Positions 9,566-19,600 of a stretch of DNA of 61,424 nucleotides are shown here, piece by piece; within the stretch, counting starts at the first letter, position 1; each line of letters starts with the position of its first letter. The notes under the pieces are model-generated. The model saw only the letters and a list, made by a program, of their open reading frames with translations, was not told the origin of the DNA and searched no databases. Made by a program: the position numbers and the translations under genes. Source of the stretch: Microbacterium paraoxydans (lineage in GTDB: Bacteria > Actinomycetota > Actinomycetes > Actinomycetales > Microbacteriaceae); assembly GCF_020524545.1 (NCBI RefSeq), contig NZ_JAIVLG010000008.1:1-61424 (forward strand), written 5' to 3'.

Positions 9566-9918
9566 GGATGGCTAAGTCGTCGCTCTACCCCGAGCAGCGG
9601 CTGCGCCGGCGTGCCATGGGCTGGGCCGTCAAGCTCAAGGTCATCCCGGAGAAGGTGCTCATCGAGCGCCTGCCGGGTAAGTGGGGCTCCTGTGGGCCTG
9701 ACGGGATCGTGACCATCGCTGAGGACCTTGCGAAGGAGGCCGAGGACTTCCAGGACTACGTCATCGTCCATGAGTTGCTGCACCTGCGGTACCGGGACCA
9801 CGGCAAGCAGTTCAAGGCCATGATGACCGCCCTCGTACCTAATTGGCCAGAGCTGGATAGACGAAGCAAGCACGCGACAGAGAACGCCACTCGGGCGCAG
9901 CGTGAGCTGGAGAGCTGA
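9562..9918 (+). CDS. YgjP-like (DUF45/WLM) zinc metallopeptidase
   Basis: 118 residues. The metal-binding motif [15 protein letters not shown] has the HExxH pair followed by a third histidine, as in YgjP/SprT-like gluzincin domains, and an upstream [16 protein letters not shown] segment typical of that fold. YgjP-type proteins are often encoded with type I restriction systems, and here the start overlaps the hsdR stop by ATGA, so the gene is the fourth member of the operon. What it cleaves is unknown. The protein is shorter than free-standing YgjP (about 170-240 residues), the N-terminal part being reduced. Confidence 0.85.
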   Translation: MRMAKSSLYPEQRLRRRAMGWAVKLKVIPEKVLIERLPGKWGSCGPDGIVTIAEDLAKEAEDFQDYVIVHELLHLRYRDHGKQFKAMMTALVPNWPELDRRSKHATENATRAQRELES

Positions 9919-9960
9919 CATGGCGCGAATGGGCTTCATAGACGGGATGTGGCAAGAGGC

Positions 9961-12585
9961 ATGACAAGCAAGTGGGCCCGCTTCTGGGCAGTCGACCTAC
10001 ACGTGCACACGCCGGGGTCTGGAGATGCCAACGACGACGACTTTGGGTCGGCGGCCGACATCGTCAAGGCAGCGCTTGCTGCAGGTCTCGACGCCATCGC
10101 GGTGACGGATCACAACACTGCTGCTTGGTGCGGGCAGATGGCAGAAGCGGCCGAGGGCACGAACCTCGTCGTGCTGCCTGGCTTCGAGCTGAGCACGCAG
10201 CAGGGCCACCTCCTGGGTATCTGGGAGGAGGGGACTGCGCCGTCGACTCTCGAAGATATCCTGATCAAGCTCGGGATCCAGCGAGGTCAGCTCGGTAGTA
10301 CGGATGTGGTTGCGTCCAAGGGGATGGCGGAATGCGCAGCGGAGATCGTCGCGTCAGGTGGCATCGCCATCGCCGCTCACATCGACAAGGAGAAGGGGAT
10401 CCTCAAGCAGCCGGTTCAGACGCATGTCAACCAGCTTCTTGCGGACCTGAACATTGCGGCGTTCGAGTACGTCTTCGTTGAGACTCCTGAGAAGGTCGCT
10501 GCGAAGCTCGGTGATACGCGGCACCCGGCTCTCGTTCAGAGCTCGGACGCCTACGACGCCACTCTGAGTCGGCATTCGGCGACGGGGATCGGTGCGCGGC
10601 GTAGCTGGATCAAGGCATCTCGCCCTGACCTCTGCGGGCTTCGCTACGCGCTGGAGGATCCGGAGCTGCGGGTCAAGCTCGGTACCGACCCGTCGACGGT
10701 TGCACCCCATCAGGCCATCAACCGAGTCTCGGTGTCGGGTGGTTTCCTCGGTGGTACGTCGATCGAGTTCAGTCCAGACCTGAATTGCCTGCTCGGCGGG
10801 ACCGGAGCCGGAAAGTCGCTCGCGCTGGAGGCCATCCGGTTCGCGCTGGATCAGCAGGTCGACCGGTCGGTCTTCGGCGCGATTCGCGGTGAGGTCGATC
10901 GTCGGCTTGAGTCGGCGTTGTGCGAAGGCACGACAGCCTCAGTCGAGATCACCACGCCCGCGGACAACTACCGCGTCACTCGTGTCTATCGCTCGTCTGG
11001 TTCAACCTCGGTCGTAGAGCAGTTCATCGAAGGTGAGTGGGTTCAGGTAGACCAGGATCCGGCGAGCCTGATGAGCATCGCGGCCTTCTCTCAGGGCGAG
11101 ATCCTGGAGTACGCGCGTCAGCCAGTTGGTCGGGTTGGGTTGGTCGACGCCCATCTCGATCTGACCGAGGTTGAAGACCGGATCGCTGACCGCACGGTGA
11201 AGCTGAAGGCCAACGGGACCAACCTGATAGCGGCGCGGGATCGGGTGCTGGGACTGGCCGAGCAGGCTGCTGAGGTCGCGGCGCTCAAGGAGCGTGAGCG
11301 CGAACTCTCCGCACTGTTCGACGGTGAGCTGGTCAAGGCTCAGGGGCGGTGGACCACGGAGAACGCAGCGATAGCCACGCTGGCCACAACCGTGGACGGC
11401 ATCGAGTTCGTCAGGCCCGCGGAGCCAGATCTGGCAGCCGCGAAGATGTCACCTGAGCACGACGCCCAGTACGCAAAGATCAGTGCGGCTCAGACGGATC
11501 TCAAGAAGGTCATCGACGAAGCGGAGAAGCAGGTCGCCGACAGCCTGACCAAGCTCAAGGAGGTCGTGGCCAGTGTCAAAGGAGAACTCGACACTGAGTT
11601 CTTGGACTTCAAGAGGAAGTTGGATGAGGCGCTGGCGAAGACCGGCATCGGCACGCTGCCGGTGCTGCGCCGTGAACTTGAGGCAGTGCAGACAAGGCTC
11701 GGCACTGCCGAAACGGCGGCGAATGAGCTCCAGAACGTAGCGCAGCCAGCTCTCGACAAGGCAATTAGCGATCGCGAGGCGCTGCTCGCCGAGCTGAAGC
11801 AGGCGCGCGATGACCGGCGCGCACTTCGTCGGGCTCGGGTGGACGAGCTGAACAAGAAGACCAAGACGTTCGTGAAGATCGACATCCCTCCCAAGGGCGA
11901 CACGACCGACTTCCGCAAGGTGCTCGGCTCGCTAAAGGTCGGGTCGCACGTCAGGGATACCGTGCTTGACCTCATTGCTGAGAACGTCCACCCGTACAGC
12001 TTTGCTCGCGCACTCTGGAGCGGCGACGTGACTCAGCTCGGGAAGCTGCCTGACGGCGTTCAGGCTGCAGATATCTCGCGCCTCGTCACCACAGTTGCCG
12101 ATCGCGAGCTGTGGCAGGAGCTCCTCGACGGCCAGTTGGTCGACACGCCGGACGTGCTCAACGTGAAGTTCCGCAAGCCGGAGGGGACCGACTACGCGAG
12201 CATCGAAGACCTCTCGCATGGGCAGAAGTGCACGGCGATTCTGGTGATCCTGCTTGCGGATGGTGAGAGCCCCGTGCTGGTCGACCAACCCGAGGATGCC
12301 CTGCACGCGCCATGGATCGAGGAGTACCTGGTCGACCGCCTCCGTGACCTTAGGGGGAGTCGCCAGTACATCTTCGCCACTCGAAGCCCGGGTCTTGTGG
12401 TGAGCGCCGACGCGGAGCAGCTCATAACTATGAAGGCGACCGCTGGCAAGGGCGAGGTTGAAGCGTCTGGCTCGCTGGAACGATTCGACTTGAACAAGCT
12501 GGCGCTGCACCACCTGGAAGGTGGTAGAACGCCATTCGCTCGGCGCACTCGAAAGCTCAACTCGTCGCTCGGACTTGCTTCCTAG
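9961..12585 (+). CDS. PHP-domain / SMC-like ATPase of the TrlF type
   Basis: About 874 residues from the ATG at 9961; a GTG at 9949 is also possible, and neither has a well-placed ribosome-binding site. The N-terminal PHP phosphoesterase domain shows metal ligands in DLHVHTPGS, AVTDHNT and LPGFELS (residues about 13-80). An ABC/SMC-type ATPase then follows: Walker A GGTGAGKS near residue 277, a long Glu/Lys/Leu-rich coiled coil (about 395-640), signature LSHGQK near 750, Walker B VLVDQPEDAL near 772 and an H-loop-like TRSPG. This layout matches proteins named TrlF-family AAA-like ATPases. They are often found in defence islands, and a nucleic-acid-triggered nuclease or phosphoesterase role is inferred. 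The gene starts 42 nt after the peptidase gene and is probably co-transcribed with the restriction operon. Confidence 0.8.
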   Translation: MTSKWARFWAVDLHVHTPGSGDANDDDFGSAADIVKAALAAGLDAIAVTDHNTAAWCGQMAEAAEGTNLVVLPGFELSTQQGHLLGIWEEGTAPSTLEDILIKLGIQRGQLGSTDVVASKGMAECAAEIVASGGIAIAAHIDKEKGILKQPVQTHVNQLLADLNIAAFEYVFVETPEKVAAKLGDTRHPALVQSSDAYDATLSRHSATGIGARRSWIKASRPDLCGLRYALEDPELRVKLGTDPSTVAPHQAINRVSVSGGFLGGTSIEFSPDLNCLLGGTGAGKSLALEAIRFALDQQVDRSVFGAIRGEVDRRLESALCEGTTASVEITTPADNYRVTRVYRSSGSTSVVEQFIEGEWVQVDQDPASLMSIAAFSQGEILEYARQPVGRVGLVDAHLDLTEVEDRIADRTVKLKANGTNLIAARDRVLGLAEQAAEVAALKERERELSALFDGELVKAQGRWTTENAAIATLATTVDGIEFVRPAEPDLAAAKMSPEHDAQYAKISAAQTDLKKVIDEAEKQVADSLTKLKEVVASVKGELDTEFLDFKRKLDEALAKTGIGTLPVLRRELEAVQTRLGTAETAANELQNVAQPALDKAISDREALLAELKQARDDRRALRRARVDELNKKTKTFVKIDIPPKGDTTDFRKVLGSLKVGSHVRDTVLDLIAENVHPYSFARALWSGDVTQLGKLPDGVQAADISRLVTTVADRELWQELLDGQLVDTPDVLNVKFRKPEGTDYASIEDLSHGQKCTAILVILLADGESPVLVDQPEDALHAPWIEEYLVDRLRDLRGSRQYIFATRSPGLVVSADAEQLITMKATAGKGEVEASGSLERFDLNKLALHHLEGGRTPFARRTRKLNSSLGLAS

Positions 12586-12613
12586 CTCGAGGGCTCGACC
12601 CTCAGCAGGGGTC

Positions 12614-12652
12614 TGCTGCACGGATAGGTGACAGTTTGACCTGCCCCACGGA
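12614..12652 (+). repeat. Left terminal inverted repeat of the IS3 element
   Basis: Contains TGCTGCACG, TAGGTGACA and TTGACCTGCCCCACGGA. These blocks recur inverted at 13884-13922; only GA/AG and GT/TC dinucleotides differ between the two ends. Confidence 0.85.
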
Positions 12653-12706
12653 AAAGGTTCCAGTTTCGGTGGCTAATTGGTGGCCCGATCCGGAAAGCTC
12701 ACCATC

Positions 12707-13003
12707 ATGCCCCGTCCTTACCCGCCGGAGTTTCGTGCTCGCGCTGTCGCGCTCGTGCGTGCCGGCAAGCAGGCCAAACAGACCGCCGTCGAACTCGGCA
12801 TCCACCCCGTCACGCTCTTGAACTGGATCCGCCAGGACGACATCGACAACGGTCGCCGGCCCGGCGTCCCGTCATCGGAATCGGCGGAGCTGCGTGCAGC
12901 GAGACGCCGCATTCGAGAGCTTGAGACCGAGCTGCTGATCGTCCGGCAAGCGGCGAAGTTCCTCGACGAGGAGCGTCCCCGCCCAAAAGACTCTTCCCGG
13001 TGA
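12707..13003 (+). CDS. IS3-family transposase, OrfA (HTH subunit)
   Basis: 98 residues from the ATG at 12707, with GGAAAG 9 nt upstream. The helix-turn-helix is visible as YPPEFRARAVALVRAGKQ followed by AVELGIHPVTLLNWIRQD. A leucine-zipper-like helix (RAARRRIRELETELLIVRQA) follows. OrfA binds the terminal repeats. The frame ends where orfB begins in the -1 frame. A-rich CCCAAAAG about 20 nt before the stop could serve as a slippage site for an OrfAB fusion, as in most IS3 elements. Confidence 0.9.
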   Translation: MPRPYPPEFRARAVALVRAGKQAKQTAVELGIHPVTLLNWIRQDDIDNGRRPGVPSSESAELRAARRRIRELETELLIVRQAAKFLDEERPRPKDSSR

Positions 13004-13863
13004 TCGGCCGACTCGCCGACGCCGGGATCCCGATCGACCGCTGCTGCCGCGTTCTTGGTGTCGCCAGGCAGCACTACTACCGCGTCAAACGGAAGCCGCT
13101 GACCCAGTCCGAGCTGCGCAGGCAATGGCTCACCGGCCTGATCCGGGAAGTGCACGTCACCTCGCGAGGCACTTACGGATATCGCCGCGTCCACGCCGAG
13201 CTGACCATGGCGATGGGAGTCAGCGTCAGCGAGCGGACGGTTCACAAGCTGATGCGCCTGGCCGGGATTTACGGGCTCCCCGGCCCGATCCGCACCAAAC
13301 GACTCCGCGGCGTCGTCACGGCCGATGACCTGGTGAACCGGAAGTTCGCCCGACCGCGCCCGAATGAGCTCTGGGTGACAGACATCACGCAGCATCGCAC
13401 GCGCGAAGGCTGGGTATACTGCGCCGCAGTCCTCGACACCTACAGCCGCCGCATCGTCGGCTGGTCGATCGACTCGAAGCAGGACACGACACTCGTCATC
13501 AACGCGCTCGACATGGCCATCCGGAACCGTCGCCCTGGACCGGGTGGGATCGTTCACGCGGATCACGGAACGCAATTCACCTCGTGGTTCTTCGGGGAGA
13601 AGATCCGCTCTGCCGGGCTGCTGCCTTCGTTCGGGCCCGTCGGTGACGGGCTGGACAACGCGATGATGGAGAGCTTCTGGTCATCGATGCAGATCGAGCT
13701 CCTGAACCGGAAGAAGTGGAAAACCAGAGTCGAACTCGCGAACGCGATCTTCGAGTACATCGAGATCTTCCACAACCGTCAGCGCCGTCACTCCGCCCTC
13801 GGCTACCGCACGCCGATCGAATACGAGACGCTCGAAATCAACGACATCCCCGCCGCGAGTTAG
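13000..13863 (+). CDS. IS3-family transposase, OrfB (DDE integrase subunit)
   Basis: 287 residues. The HTH_21-like region (RGTYGYRRVHAEL) precedes an rve integrase core with the DDE triad: Asp in LWVTDITQ, Asp in HADHGTQF, and Glu in NAMMESFWSSMQIEL, 35 residues after the second Asp as expected. The C-terminal RRHSALGYRTPIEYE is typical of IS3-family OrfB. The frame is -1 relative to orfA and open upstream of the overlap, which allows production as an OrfAB frameshift fusion. All catalytic residues are present, so the enzyme should be active. Confidence 0.93.
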   Translation: MIGRLADAGIPIDRCCRVLGVARQHYYRVKRKPLTQSELRRQWLTGLIREVHVTSRGTYGYRRVHAELTMAMGVSVSERTVHKLMRLAGIYGLPGPIRTKRLRGVVTADDLVNRKFARPRPNELWVTDITQHRTREGWVYCAAVLDTYSRRIVGWSIDSKQDTTLVINALDMAIRNRRPGPGGIVHADHGTQFTSWFFGEKIRSAGLLPSFGPVGDGLDNAMMESFWSSMQIELLNRKKWKTRVELANAIFEYIEIFHNRQRRHSALGYRTPIEYETLEINDIPAAS

Positions 13864-13883
13864 CGACCGCGACTGGCACCAAA

Positions 13884-13922
13884 TCCGTGGGGCAGGTCAA
13901 GATGTCACCTACTCGTGCAGCA
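13884..13922 (-). repeat. Right terminal inverted repeat of the IS3 element
   Basis: Inverted partner of 12614-12652 (35 of 39 bases identical), ending GTGCAGCA directly before the flanking GTC. Confidence 0.85.
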
Positions 13923-13923
13923 G

Positions 13924-14913
13924 TCCCAGGCGCGAGGACGAGCGCCAGGCAACCTCTATGCGCACCGGCGGCTCGGGCTGCCGCGACTGATGTGGCCGTC
14001 GTGGGCCGCGCCTCTCGGCGTCGACGACCGGACCGAGGCATACACGCTCCAACTGGCGCTCGCGGATGCGCTCCGAATCGCCGGCACCGGCGCCCGTCCC
14101 GATTCAGACGCCATCGCTGGCATCGGGAAACGCCTTCGGCCATCGATGCTGGGAACTCCCGAGCAGACCGACTCCGTACTCCAGCAGCTCTGTGAACTCG
14201 CCATCGTCCTCCAGGCGGAGCCGCCGCCGATCGACTACACGCGGCGGATGAGTCTCCCGGCAACGCAACTCCTCATCGAGGATCACTGGAATGTGCTCAC
14301 GGAGTCCGTCGGTGAGTCACCCGGGAAGCAACGGCGTCTGCTCAACGCCCGACGGTATGCGTTTTTGCGGATGAGCGCTTGCGCTCCGCGCGACCTGCCA
14401 GAGCCTCTTCGCTTTCGAGCACACGCTCCCGACGTGGCGGAGTACACGACGTTCGTGTTGACCATGAGCGCGGAACTCAAAGTCGCGATCGACGAGTACC
14501 TCGTCGGATGGCTCAGGCGACTCGAGGATGTGAGCTTCCTAGGCCTGGAAGACTACGGTCTCCCGCGAACTGCCAAGGGTCAGATCATCGTGGCCTACGA
14601 ACCGCCACGGTTCCGGCATCTCGGGGCTCAACTCGGCCCGGAGCTCGATGACATCGATCTTCCGATGCTGCATGAACTCGTCGGAAACGGCGTGGTCGGA
14701 CTGGGGCACTTCGCGGAGGCGGTGAATCGTGCACCGCGTCATGTTCGATGGGCGATTGCCGCGCACCCCGTGCCGTCCGGTCGACTCATCAGTTCAGTCG
14801 ACTGGACAACCGAGCTGGCCGGCCTTCCCGACCGCCCGCAGACCTGGCTGCCGCACGAATACTTGCCCGACCCCGAGCCGGTGGTCTTTGACTTCAACGG
14901 CTGGGATCTGTAG
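13924..14913 (+). pseudogene. 5'-truncated gene of unknown function beside the IS3 element
   Basis: About 330 codons read open from the IS right end to the stop at 14913. Protein-like sequence (NLYAHRRLGLPRLMWPSWAAPLG) already precedes the first ATG at 13990, so the original start lay upstream. Restoring the pre-insertion sequence gives no start codon before an in-frame stop inside the preceding gene, so upstream sequence was probably deleted. No known catalytic motif is visible. The WPSWA and PIDYTRR segments recall actinobacterial proteins that accompany DDE-transposase/ATPase modules (TniQ-like or regulatory), but this is a weak recollection. If correct, it would be a remnant of the machinery that moved the island. 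Confidence 0.5.
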
Positions 14914-14955
14914 TTGTCGAGTGGCGATCAACCCACGCGGTGGCTGCGAGACGAG

Positions 14956-15357
14956 CTATCCACTCGGATCGGGGTGAACCTCGATCGCGGTCAGGAGATT
15001 CTCGAGAGCGAACCGAAGCGCGTTGTAACCCCGGGCGTAGAAGAAGACATCCATCTCGTCCACGGGCGCGTCATCGCAGGCGGTGATGACAGCGCGCGCC
15101 TCGCGGATTGCGGCCGTCAACGTTGACCTTGTGTCTGGACGGTGGTCGGCCTCTTCGGAGAGGCTCGGCCCACCGGTGCTGGTGTGGATCCGGGCCTGGA
15201 GACGCTGCAACCGCTCAACCCGTTCCCGCGTTGCCATGATCCGGATCGCCTCGTGTAGCAAAGCATTGCGGTCGCCACCGGTGTAGATGCCTGCCAGGCG
15301 GTCAAACTCGAGCACATCACCGGACTCGAGGACGAACTCGACGGCTTCTCCGGTCAT
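14956..15357 (-). CDS. Small protein with ribbon-helix-helix-like N-terminus
   Basis: 133 residues from ATG at 15357, with GAGGAG 7 nt upstream. The N-terminal half (FVLESGDVLEFDRLAGIYTGGDRNALLHEAIRIM) has the strand-helix-helix pattern of CopG/Arc-type DNA-binding antitoxins. The C-terminal half is helical and unrecognised. No toxin gene is adjacent on this strand. The gene lies in the mobile island, converging on the truncated gene at 14913. It could be an orphan regulator or antitoxin; the RHH reading is an inference from the sequence pattern. Confidence 0.5.
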   Translation of the reverse strand: MTGEAVEFVLESGDVLEFDRLAGIYTGGDRNALLHEAIRIMATRERVERLQRLQARIHTSTGGPSLSEEADHRPDTRSTLTAAIREARAVITACDDAPVDEMDVFFYARGYNALRFALENLLTAIEVHPDPSG

Positions 15358-15475
15358 GCTCGTCTCCTCGTCGTGGCGTCAGGTGGCCTCGCGCCAGACC
15401 CATCCTCCGCCGGCTGCGGGTCGCGCCGCACCGTCTCGACATCGTCGATGTTTGGAACGACGGGGGTCTCGCGGG

Positions 15476-15858
15476 TCACTGCAGCCACTTCATGCCACAC
15501 GCGGTTTCCCACCGTTCAACCGCACTCTTGCCGATCTCCGAATCGTCGCGGATGAAGTCCCCGTGACCCTCCCAGATGAAACCCGTGCGGTCGTCGTACT
15601 AGGCGAGTATGTGTTCTCACCGGTCGCGGGGTCGGTGATGCGAGTGCGATCCTCGCTGAGCACCGCGGGCTCGTGATCGAGGTCGTACTGACTGCAACTG
15701 CCGTTCACATACTGGATCGAGTCGCCCTCGACGATCCACGCGGAGCTGATCCCACTCGTCTCGGCGATCTTGATGTAGTTCCCATCGACGCTCGACGCGC
15801 TCGAGCAGCCGGAGAGCGAGGCAGCAACCGCGCCAACGACCAAGATCATCGCGCACAT
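15476..15858 (-). pseudogene. Frameshifted small lipoprotein gene
   Basis: From ATG at 15858 the protein begins MCAMILVVGAVAASLSGCSS, a lipoprotein signal with lipobox LSGC. It continues plausibly through SSAWIVEGDSIQYVNGSC to RTRITDPATGENTYS. That frame then becomes low-complexity Ser/Thr/Arg and stops at 15490. In the next frame the same DNA encodes far more protein-like sequence (YDDRTGFIWEGHGDF, then SAVERWETACGMKWLQ), stopping at 15476. An indel near 15600 (around TCGCCTAGTACG) therefore seems to have broken the gene. The function is unknown; it resembles small actinobacterial surface lipoproteins. Confidence 0.55.
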
Positions 15859-16028
15859 GGCGCGGATGGGCCGGAACGAGTGCGATTCACGGGTCGCGGT
15901 CACGGGCGTCAGGTCGAGCCATCCGAATTCTTGGCTCACTGTGCCAAGAATTGCTGCGCGTCGACGCGTTCCTTTCGTCAGCGTGGCGAACATCGAGCAC
16001 ACGCCGCTCCGGCAAGGCTCGCGCCAAC

Positions 16029-16059
16029 GATACTCATAAGTACGCGACTGATGAGTATC
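16029..16059. promoter_or_regulatory. Inverted-repeat operator before the XRE regulator
   Basis: GATACTCAT (16029-16037) and ATGAGTATC (16051-16059) form a perfect 9-bp inverted repeat with a 13-bp spacer, giving half-site centres 22 bp apart, or two helical turns. It lies 20 nt before the start of the XRE gene, where an autoregulatory operator of a C-protein-like regulator would be expected. Confidence 0.6.
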
Positions 16060-16078
16060 AGGTTGTCACGCTCGAAAG

Positions 16079-16309
16079 GTGCAGAAGCGTGGCCCGCTGA
16101 ACAGGACTCTCGGGGAGAACCTCCGACTGTTCCGTCACGAGCATGGCCGCTCGCAGGAGCAGTTCGCGCACGATCTCGGTTACAACAGGACGTATCTCAG
16201 CTCCGTTGAACGTGGCGAACGCAATCTCACGCTCGACACGGTGTCGAAGCTCGCGGACCAACTGGGCGTTGACCCTCTCGACCTGCTGCAGGACAACCGC
16301 CCGTCGTAG
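16079..16309 (+). CDS. Small XRE-family HTH regulator (C-protein-like)
   Basis: 76 residues, essentially one helix-turn-helix domain: LGENLRLFRHEHGRSQEQFAHDLGYNRTYLSSVERGERN, then LTLDTVSKLADQLGVDPLDLL. Size and sequence resemble restriction-controller (C) proteins and small phage-type regulators. The start is a GTG at 16079; GAAAGG directly abuts it, so the ribosome-binding site is poorly spaced. A perfect 9-bp inverted repeat just upstream is a likely self-operator. The gene precedes the YobI-like ATPase on the same strand by 300 bp and could control it or the restriction operon. Confidence 0.85.
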   Translation: MQKRGPLNRTLGENLRLFRHEHGRSQEQFAHDLGYNRTYLSSVERGERNLTLDTVSKLADQLGVDPLDLLQDNRPS

Positions 16310-16612
16310 CGGCGGCTACCTGGGCACGGCATCGAGCGACTACGCCGACGCCTCACTCGACGCCGCTACATTCCGCGATTCAGCGGCGATCCGATGGTCG
16401 CGGATGGTCGTGTACGCCTTGAGAGGGGCGTCGCCGTGGAGCAGTGGACTCTGCGCCGACTTCGTCGGTGAGAAAGTGAACCTGAGACCGGCCAGCCCCA
16501 TCTACAGGTCCATCCCGTGCTCGTGTGCTTGCTTCTCCGTGCCCCGCGCGGTCTAGGTCCGTGTGCGCATGGCAACACAGGCTTCGTCCGAGGGTCCGAC
16601 CATACTGGCACT
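16310..16612. other. Gap before the YobI-like gene; weak promoter at its end
   Basis: No convincing gene; frames on both strands are short and lack recognisable motifs. CATACT (16601-16606) lies 6 nt before the GTG at 16613 and could be the -10 of a leaderless transcript. No good -35 box is visible. Confidence 0.35.
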
Positions 16613-19600
16613 GTGCCTGCAGAGAACGAAGCTGATCGGATAGCGACCGACGTTGAATCTCAACCGTCGGAGCAGCCGGCGCCGACGGTTGTCCTCCGCT
16701 CTCTTGCTCCCGAGTATGAGGAACCACACCACGCGGGCTATCTGCGGCATCTTGAGGATGCGATGAAGGACCCCAGGAATCGCAACATCGCACTCACGGG
16801 TCGATACGGTTCCGGAAAGTCCAGCGTGCTCGATCAGTTCGAACGCGCACACAAGGCCGATACTCTCCGAATCAGCATCAATACTCTCGGACCCGACGAG
16901 GACGACGAGGACCTCACCAACCGGATTCAGAAAGAGCTTGTCAAACAGCTCGTCTATCGTGCCGAGCCGGGGAAGCTCCGCCGTTCGCGGTTCGTGCGAA
17001 GCAGACCGCTCACCCGCTGGCGTGCGTTCTTCGAAGCGGTCGGGATCACAGCTGGAGGGCTGCTACTGCTCTGGCTGATAGGTCTCCGTCCGGGTGACAG
17101 TTGGTTCGGGGGCACCAGCAACCCGTTCTTGACACTCCTCTTGGGCGGGATATTCGTCGCTCTCGTCGTTGCGGTCGTGTGGGTGGTGCGGCTGGTCATC
17201 GGGGACCGCGTCGTTTCCCAGGTCACGACAGCGGGGACGACGATCACTCTCGGCGACAAGCCGACCACGTACTTCGACGGCTATCTCGACGAGATCGTCG
17301 CCTTTTTCGACGCTGTTGAACCGAAGTACGTGATCTTTGAAGACCTCGATCGCTTCGACGATCCGCAGATCTTCGACTCTCTCCGTGAACTCAACACGTT
17401 GATCAACGCGTCTTCTCACTGGATCGGCAAGGATCATCCGCTTCGGTATATCTACGCGATCAAGGACAGCTTGTTTGAGAAGATCGGCACGGATCTCGAC
17501 GAGAAGGATCCGGGATCGGACGACGAACCGTCGAAACCGACGACTGCAGACCGGGAACGCAAGATTGATTTGGCCGCCGCGGCCGTGGAACGTGCGAACA
17601 GGACGAAGTTCTTTGAACTGGTGGTTCCCGTCGTGCCATTCATCTCCCATCGCAACGCTCGAGACCTCCTTGCAGGAGCGCTCACGACGCTCGGCCTTCC
17701 GAAGGATCTCGTGACCCGGCCGCTCTTGGATCTCGTCGCGCGCCACACCACTGACATGAGGTTGCTGATCAACATCTGCAACGAGTTCGCGGTGTTCGCC
17801 GAGCAGCTCTACTGGACTGAGAATCGCGCACCAGGCATGACCCCCGACGACCTGTTCGCACTGGTCGCCTACAAGAACTTCCACCTCGCGGACTTCGAAG
17901 CAATCCCCCAGCGGGCGAGTGCTCTTGACGCGCTTGAGAACAGCCATCGAGAGCTCGTTCGGGCCACCATCGAGGAGCTACAGAAGAAGCGTCGCGAACT
18001 GATCCGGACGGAAGAGAAGCGACGCGTCCAAGACGAAACGGCGGCGACTCTCGGAGCACGCCTGTTACTCGTCAAGGACCTGGTGTCGGCTCGTACCTCA
18101 TACGGCTATGCGGGAATCGACGTCCAAGGGCAAACCCGCGCGTTCGATGAGGTGACTTCCCCGACGTTCTGGCGGCACGTCTCAGAAGCAGGCACGCTGA
18201 CGCTGACACCCGCCCGGCCGAACTACGAGAACAATGCCGTGATCATCGATGCCGCACAACTCACGTCCTTGTTCCCCGACAGCGTGGACAGCGACGTTTG
18301 GCGCGACTCGAGTCCCGCAGAACTCACCCGTCAGGTGCGGCGATACGACGAGGACATTGCATCCCTACGCGGTGCGGATTTCAAGGACCTCGCTCACTAC
18401 GAGAACATCGCTTCAGGCAAGACACCGTTCAAGGACACGATCACGAGCACGCTCGATTCCGAGCTCGCACGGGACCTCGTGCGTCGCGGATTCCTGACCC
18501 GGAACTACGCGGAGTACTCAGCTCGGTTCTACGGGAGCTTCATCGGCGTGGACGTCGCCTTCTTCTACAACCACAGCGTCCAGCCGAACCAGATGTACGT
18601 CGACTACTCATTCAAGACCGAGAATGCGGTGGCGAACCTGCTCGAACAAGTACCGGCAGACTTCACAAGTTCCGCCAGTGCGCTCAACCTGGAAGTGGTC
18701 TCGTACCTCCTGGGCAACGACTTGGCGGCGGCCAAAGAAGTGGTTGAGTTTGTCGTCGCCGATTTCAGCAAGGACGCTCAGACCTTCCTCGACGCGTTCA
18801 TCAACTCGCCGACGACGCCACGCGAGAAGCTTGTCGCGCTGCTCGCCGAGCATCCATGGAGAGACCTCTTTCAGTACATCGCCACTCACTCTGGCATGCC
18901 CGACGAAGACACCCGGATCCGCCTCCTCGACGCGGCGCTGCTAAGCAGCAAGACGGCCGATGCCTATGATGTCGACGGTGAAGCTCTCTCGCTACTCTCC
19001 AGTGAGTACGCGAATCTTGGTGGCGTTCGTGATCCCCAGTCTCCGGAGAGGACGGCGACGATCTACGGATTCCTCCAGTCCGCCAACATCCTCGTCGAGG
19101 ATCTGGGTGTCCTCGGCGCACCGTTGCGAACGCGCGTCGTTGCTGGGGAGATGTATGAGATCTCGACGCCGAACCTGCAGCTTGCCCTGGAGATCACGAC
19201 CACCCCCACACTTGACGAGGCGCGCAAGCACGAAGCGGTCTGGCATTACGTCAAGAAGAACATTGACGTGTACCTAGGCACGCTCTTCGCATCTCAGCCT
19301 GACGCAGAGACCGTGACTGTCGAGGGTGTCCTTCAAGCCGTCATCTCGGAACAGCACGGCACGTGGAGCGATGAGCAACTCACAAGAGTCATCGCGTCGA
19401 GCTCGCACACAGCAGCGCTTGCCGATATCACTGATGTCCCACTTGACGCCTGGCCCCTTCTTGTTGCGGAGCGTCGTGTTATGCCCGCTGTCGCCAATGT
19501 GAATGAGTACGCCTCGGCGCACGGCATCGATCACGACCTCGTTCAGTTTCTCGTCGACGACGGAGAGGCCATTCCGCTGCAGGGTGTTGATGAGGTTGAC

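Larger units (their letters stand above)
12614..13922 (+). mobile_element. IS3-family insertion sequence, 1309 bp
   Basis: Two overlapping transposase frames (orfA and orfB, the latter in the -1 frame) lie between inverted terminal repeats of about 39 bp with 4 mismatches (12614-12652 and 13884-13922). The ends read TGCTGCACG...CGTGCAGCA. The trinucleotide GTC flanks the element on both sides (12611-12613 and 13923-13925), matching the 3-bp target duplication usual for IS3. The element looks intact. Confidence 0.88.
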
